A stretch of DNA of 64,000 nt, taken from contig LNFC01000019.1 in assembly GCA_001464545.1 (NCBI GenBank), positions 1-64,000 of the forward strand. The letters are read 5' to 3'. A model generated the notes under the pieces. The model ran no database searches. It saw only the letters and a list, made by a program, of their open reading frames with translations, and had not been told where the DNA came from. Below are positions 60,374 to 64,000 of the stretch, piece by piece; the first letter of the stretch is position 1, and every line of letters starts with the position of its first letter. This stretch comes from Acidobacteria bacterium Ga0077551. Lineage in GTDB: Bacteria > Pseudomonadota > Alphaproteobacteria > Caulobacterales > Hyphomonadaceae. The translations under genes and the position numbers were made by a program.

Positions 60374-61555
60374 ATGGCTGATGATCCGAAACCGCTGCCC
60401 GGCATCCCGCAATCCGTCCTCGAACTCTCCGCGTTCAATCCTGTCGCCCGCGACAACCCGCATCCGCTGCTGCAGTCGCTGCAGGCCGGCTGCCCGGTGA
60501 TGCGCGACGAGACCGCGAAGGTCTGGGTGCTCAGCCGCTACAAGGACATCCGTGACACGGTCAACGACCGCAGTTTTGTGCGCCATCCGCTGAATGCCGA
60601 TCCGGAGTCCATCACCGCGCGCCTTGTCGATCCGGAAAGAGACCGGCGCACAAGTATCCTCTTCCTCGATGATCCCGACCATGCCCGCATCCGCCAGCCG
60701 CTGGCGAAGGCCTTCTATGCCCGCATCAACAAGATGCGTCCCGAGATCGAGGCGATGGTCGAAGAGGTCGCCGTGCCCGTTCCGGTGCTCGTGATTGCCC
60801 GCATCCTCGGGGTGGATGAAGCCATGCTCACGAATTTCCGTCAGTGGTCGGAAGATGTGATCCTCGGCCTGAACCCCGTCCGCACGCCCGAGGAAAACGC
60901 CCGCATGCTGTCCGGCGGCGAAGCGCTCGACGCCTATTTCGCCGAGCTGATGCAGGCGCGCCGCAAGGCGCCAAAGGATGATCTCGTCACCGACATGGTG
61001 CAGCTGCAGGCCAGCGGCGAGGCGAAGATCGAGGACGATGAAGTCTGCCTCAACCTGCAGGCCCTGCTGGTCGGCGGCAACCTGACGACCACCGATCTCA
61101 TCGGCAACGGCATCTGGCTCCTGCTCACGCATCCGCAGCAGGCCGCCGCCCTGCGCGCCAATCCGGATCTCGCCGCGCAGGCGGTCGAGGAAGTGCTGCG
61201 CTACGAGGCGCCGGTGCAGGTGACCTCGCGCATCGTCGAGAAGGACCGCACCGTTGCCGGCTGCCCGATGCAGAAGAGCCAGCCGGTCTTCATGTCGCTC
61301 GCCGCCGCCAACCGCGACCCTGACGTGTTCGAGGCTCCGCAAGCCTTCGACGTCACGAAGAAGCGCGCCAGCCATATCGCGTTCGGCGGGGGGCCGCACA
61401 TCTGCATCGGCGCCCCGCTCGCGCGGATCGAGGCGCGCCACGCCTTCCTCAAGCTCCTGGCCCGCTACCCGAACCTGCGCCTGCCGGAGCAGGACCTCAC
61501 TTGGCGAACGCTTCCTTTCTTCCGTGGTTTGGAAAAATTGGTGGTGGAGGGCTGA
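60374..61555 (+). CDS. cytochrome P450
   Basis: 393 residues from the ATG at 60374 after GGAGGAG. Core motifs: I-helix GGNLTTTDLIGNG (about 235-247), E-x2-R in EEVLRYEAP (about 276), and the heme loop FGGGPHICIGAPLAR (about 338-352) with the axial Cys. The protein lacks a signal peptide, as usual for soluble bacterial P450s. Between QPLAKAFYARI-NKMRPEIEAMVEEV and AVPVPVLVIARILGV (about 125-140) roughly 17-20 residues normally present in the family are missing. The electron donor genes are not nearby; the Rieske-type gene at 63506 is an unlikely partner. Confidence 0.9.
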   Translation: MADDPKPLPGIPQSVLELSAFNPVARDNPHPLLQSLQAGCPVMRDETAKVWVLSRYKDIRDTVNDRSFVRHPLNADPESITARLVDPERDRRTSILFLDDPDHARIRQPLAKAFYARINKMRPEIEAMVEEVAVPVPVLVIARILGVDEAMLTNFRQWSEDVILGLNPVRTPEENARMLSGGEALDAYFAELMQARRKAPKDDLVTDMVQLQASGEAKIEDDEVCLNLQALLVGGNLTTTDLIGNGIWLLLTHPQQAAALRANPDLAAQAVEEVLRYEAPVQVTSRIVEKDRTVAGCPMQKSQPVFMSLAAANRDPDVFEAPQAFDVTKKRASHIAFGGGPHICIGAPLARIEARHAFLKLLARYPNLRLPEQDLTWRTLPFFRGLEKLVVEG

Positions 61556-61556
61556 T

Positions 61557-61955
61557 TCCGTGGGCGGAGGGGTTGCGCAGGGATTCCGGGGCTAGCTTGG
61601 AATGATCTGAGGGGATTGGATTTTATCTTTCGCACAGGGCGTTTCCTGTAGGTGCAAGTGGGCCACTGTTCCTCGCCAAACTGTGTCAGGCTGTTGCAGG
61701 CTTTGCATTCGGCATGTCGATTTTCTCTCATTGATTCTCATTTTTTATCACTTTGTATCGGTTCTTTCTCGCCCTCTCTCGGGGCGAGCGGATTTCGGCC
61801 TGCGGCCTCGATCCGCCCTACGGTTTGCCGGTGTGCGGGGGTGAGGCTTAGTATAACCCCGCGCGCAGGGGTGTGGCGCAAGTTTCCGGGCGGAAACTTG
61901 TCGCGGATTGATCCGTAGGGGGATTTCTTCGAGGCGAGGGGCGGAAATGGTTGCA
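61557..61955 (-). repeat. copy C of the ~400-bp dispersed element (minus strand)
   Basis: Read on the minus strand this is the closest match to copy B: same order, same length (399 versus 401 bp) and imperfect direct repeats at the ends (TGCAACCATTTCCGCCC at 61955-61939 and GCGCAACCCCTCCGCCC near 61577-61561). The CCCCT-GCGCGC-GGGG hairpin before TATACT has a different loop from that in copy B (CCGGCC) but the same stem. Blocks GATACAAAGTGATAAAAAA, TGAGAATCAATGAGAGAAAA and AATGCAAAGCCTGCAACA are almost identical to copy B. The element begins 2 bp after the P450 stop and ends about 25 bp from the RusA-like stop. It fills the whole 426-bp gap. Confidence 0.82.
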
Positions 61956-61981
61956 CAAGGCTGGCTCAGGTTCGCCTCGGC

Positions 61982-62386
61982 CTAACCCTCCATCGCCTCC
62001 GCCAGCATCCAGATACCGTCCCGTTCGCCCTCACGCCGCTCCACCAGCAGCCGCGCGACCTGACGGTCGTCCTCGAACACATTCCCGCTCAGCGAATCCA
62101 GCAGGGCCTTGGCCAGGTTGTCGAGGTCCATCCACGGCGCCTCGCCGAGATGTTCCATCACGATGTGGACGCTATAGTCGCCGTACCCCGGCCGCAGTCG
62201 CGGGAAGTCCTTGCGGAAGAACTCCTTCAGCAGTGTCTTGTAATACTTCGTCTGCGTGGTGAGGCCGGTGCACGCCACTTCCAGAGCGCCACTCTCGGTG
62301 ATGCGGGCGCGGACCTTTCCGGCCTGCACCCAGGCCGCCTTCGAGACGAGGCTCTCTGGTTGGTCAGATCTGCCTGGCGAATTCAT
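61982..62386 (-). CDS. RusA-like Holliday-junction resolvase
   Basis: 134 residues from the ATG at 62386. The RusA acidic core is seen: WMDLDNLAKALLDSL then NVFEDDRQVARLLVER (about 82-114), holding the D-x-D-N-x2-K and E-D-D catalytic pattern. RusA-type nucleases resolve four-way DNA junctions and are usually found in prophages or as orphans. No other phage gene is near. The start overlaps the stop of the upstream hydrolase by 4 bp, so it is co-transcribed with it. Confidence 0.75.
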   Translation of the reverse strand: MNSPGRSDQPESLVSKAAWVQAGKVRARITESGALEVACTGLTTQTKYYKTLLKEFFRKDFPRLRPGYGDYSVHIVMEHLGEAPWMDLDNLAKALLDSLSGNVFEDDRQVARLLVERREGERDGIWMLAEAMEG

Positions 62387-63492
62387 GCGGGAGGCAGGGT
62401 TGCGTTGAAGTGCCGGATGACCGCCTCGGCGGCCGCGTCGTGCAAGGCGAGGCGATCTACGCCTTTGGCGTCCTTGCATACCGGCACAAAGCGCTGCCCC
62501 CGGGAAGTGCACGCATTCAGAAAAACATAATGCGTGGCGTCCGGCAGCACCAATGTCTCGGCGCCTTTTATGTGCTCTGCCAGCGTTCCGGCATTGGTGG
62601 CCATCGGCGCCGTTGTATCGTCCCGGGCGCCGATGATGAAGACAGGCAGGCTGATGGCCGACAGGGACTCCGGCGTGAAGGCCTGACCGAGGGCAGGGGC
62701 GAGCGCGGCGACGCTCGTGATGCGGGGATCGCCGAACGCGCCGCCCGCCTCGCGGATGGCGGCCTGTACGGCGGGGTCGCTTGCCAGCAGACGTTCAAAC
62801 TCGGTATTGGCCTCCGGATACTCAGCCTGCGGATCGCAGGTCGCATCCCGTGACGGGCCCGCGCAGAAGGCTTCGAGCTGCTCAAGGCTGGTCCGCCCGC
62901 CTGCCAGCGCGACAACCGTATAGCCGCCAAGCGAAAATCCGGCCGCGCCAACACGGGCCGGATCGATGGCCTCGCCCAGCCGGGGATGCGCCAGCAACTG
63001 GTCCAGCACGGCGCTGAGGTCACGCGCGCGTTCCCAAGGTAAACGGAAACCGCGGGCATCGAAGGCGTCCTCGGCCGCGGTGTTTCCGTGGTGGTCGACC
63101 GCGGCCACGATATAGCCCGCCGCCGCCAGCCGCCGCGCCAGCCACATCACCTGGAGGCCGGACCCTCCGGTGCCGTGCGACAGCAGGATGAGCGGCCGCT
63201 GGCCGCCCGGCTCTAGCGCGGCATTGCGCGCCGCAAACCCGCCGGTGAACACCGGCTTGTCGGCAGGTATCAGGACCTCCGTCATCAGGCTGCCATCTGC
63301 GGCGGGATACCAGACCGTTGTTGCCAGCGGGCGCTGCGCTGTCCCGTCCCAGCTGCGCCGGGCGGGGTCTTCCAGATTGAGACGCTCCATGCCGATCGGG
63401 GGGGCGCCTGCCGGAGGCGATGCGGAAGGCGCCGGGGCCAGATCACAGGCTGCGAGGCAGAGGGCGAGCAAGACGACAGGTAAGCGAACCAT
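62383..63492 (-). CDS. alpha/beta hydrolase lipoprotein (dienelactone/PAF-acetylhydrolase type)
   Basis: 369 residues from the ATG at 63492; lipobox CLAAC (C16). The oxyanion loop is LSHGTGGSGLQ (about 105), the nucleophile is in AGFSLGGYT (about 190), the acid lies around FIIGARDDTTAPM (about 294) and the base in PDATHYVF (about 322). Two cysteine pairs (CAGPSRDATCD, NACTSRGQRFVPVCK) suggest disulphides in an extracytoplasmic enzyme. Overlaps the RusA gene (4 bp) and follows the Rieske gene (13 bp), so these three form one unit. Confidence 0.87.
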   Translation of the reverse strand: MVRLPVVLLALCLAACDLAPAPSASPPAGAPPIGMERLNLEDPARRSWDGTAQRPLATTVWYPAADGSLMTEVLIPADKPVFTGGFAARNAALEPGGQRPLILLSHGTGGSGLQVMWLARRLAAAGYIVAAVDHHGNTAAEDAFDARGFRLPWERARDLSAVLDQLLAHPRLGEAIDPARVGAAGFSLGGYTVVALAGGRTSLEQLEAFCAGPSRDATCDPQAEYPEANTEFERLLASDPAVQAAIREAGGAFGDPRITSVAALAPALGQAFTPESLSAISLPVFIIGARDDTTAPMATNAGTLAEHIKGAETLVLPDATHYVFLNACTSRGQRFVPVCKDAKGVDRLALHDAAAEAVIRHFNATLPPA

Positions 63493-63505
63493 GCAAGTCT
63501 CCAGG

Positions 63506-64000
63506 TTAGTCCGTCCAGCCGCGTGACTTGCCGTGGACGCAGGCGCCCGTGCGAGCGTCGAACTTGTATCCATGCCATGGGCAAGTCATCAATCCGCTTT
63601 CATCCGGTTCGCAATTCAGCGGCAGTCCCTGATGCGGGCAGAGAAGGGGAACCTGGACGCGCGCGCCGTCGGCCATCGCCGCTGACCTGCGCGCCTTGCG
63701 GCCGGCAGGGCCCGCCTTGAGGGCGGCGGCGCGGTGGATCATCTTGGGTTCGTCCTCGTCCAGTATCCGGGTGAAAAGGTCGCGGTAGAAGGCGCCTGCA
63801 GCCTCGACCGGAAAGCCGGAGCCTTCGGGAATGAAGAAGCGCAGATTGATGCGGCAGCTTTCGGTGCCCGTTTCCTCGAATCGCACCACAGCCCGGCCGT
63901 TCTCGGCGCCGCCGGCAAAGGTCGCATTGGTGTAACCCCCGCGGTCGGGATCGACTTTTACCTGCATCTGCATCGGGGTGCCGTCGACCAGTTCCACATC
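63506..64000 (-). CDS. Rieske [2Fe-2S] protein, C-terminal part (runs off right edge)
   Basis: Only the last 164 codons are in view. An N-terminal beta domain (NATFAGGAENGRAVVRFE) precedes a Rieske centre with both ligand pairs: CPHQGLPL (C-x-H) and CPWHGYKFD (C-x2-H), 17 residues apart in CPHQ-x15-CPWH spacing. The pairs are at the C-terminus, about 30 residues from the end, so this may be a domain fused to another catalytic part or a stand-alone ferredoxin-like subunit. It ends 13 bp before the hydrolase start and is likely co-transcribed. Confidence 0.8.
   Translation of the reverse strand, partial: DVELVDGTPMQMQVKVDPDRGGYTNATFAGGAENGRAVVRFEETGTESCRINLRFFIPEGSGFPVEAAGAFYRDLFTRILDEDEPKMIHRAAALKAGPAGRKARRSAAMADGARVQVPLLCPHQGLPLNCEPDESGLMTCPWHGYKFDARTGACVHGKSRGWTD

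Noticed and set aside
60374-61555. P450 as a pseudogene
   Set aside because: All catalytic motifs and the frame are intact. Only a linker appears short, so it is listed as a gene with a note.
61738-61956. 72-codon minus-strand frame in element copy C
   Set aside because: Copy B has a stop after 19 codons in the matching frame, so coding is not conserved.

Overview
The window is GC-rich, densely coded DNA from an alphaproteobacterium, most likely the Hyphomonadaceae/Hyphomonas group. Three things support this: a permuted two-piece tmRNA gene, an alpha-type SspB, and a CsgH-type curli gene set. Most genes are chromosomal housekeeping, lipid and xenobiotic metabolism, or exported lipoproteins. 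I see no phage, insertion sequence, CRISPR array, rRNA or tRNA.

Layout. 1-6.2 kb: the N-terminal part of an AceE-like ThDP enzyme, murI, an ornithine/lysine decarboxylase with a structured leader, a PHO-box-controlled pstS and a glycosyltransferase. 6.4-13 kb: putA, small lipoproteins and a class C beta-lactamase-fold hydrolase. 13-24.9 kb: two thioesterases, an FMO-type monooxygenase followed by an M23 peptidase and membrane proteins, a TetR regulator, an HSL-type hydrolase, MDR and SDR oxidoreductases, and a SLATT-like membrane protein. 24.9-32.6 kb: a compact MscS operon, an S1 protease, a second beta-lactamase-fold hydrolase and two unknown exported proteins. 32.7-41.3 kb: the DEXH helicase and PdeM of the ligase-associated DNA repair set, a SulP transporter, an XRE/S24 repressor with its own operator, a broken decarboxylase and a LysR regulator. 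41.3-49.7 kb: a candidate sRNA, a sodium/solute symporter, a hydrolase, Dps, an aminotransferase, a broken uvrC, ssrA and a GST. 49.8-64 kb: an S9 peptidase, an NPP-type phosphodiesterase, a curli cluster, the DUF1800/DUF1501 pair, a sphingosine-phosphate-lyase-like enzyme, sspB, a thioesterase, a P450, a RusA-like nuclease, a hydrolase and a Rieske protein.

Links between genes. SspB (59.3 kb) is the ClpXP adaptor for proteins carrying the tag encoded by ssrA (48.9 kb). The helicase and PdeM belong to one repair set. The P450, FMO, SDR, MDR, GST, thioesterase and esterase genes suggest broad hydrophobic-substrate catabolism.

Most unusual points. (i) A family of about 400-bp dispersed elements has three copies (12.75-13.06, 48.15-48.55 and 61.56-61.96 kb), with imperfect direct repeats at the ends of the two long copies. 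(ii) There is a well-formed sRNA candidate at 41.34-41.46 kb. (iii) Several otherwise well-conserved enzymes (uvrC twice, a PLP decarboxylase, a DHFR-like protein and perhaps the P450) lack internal segments. This is either real gene decay or an assembly artefact.
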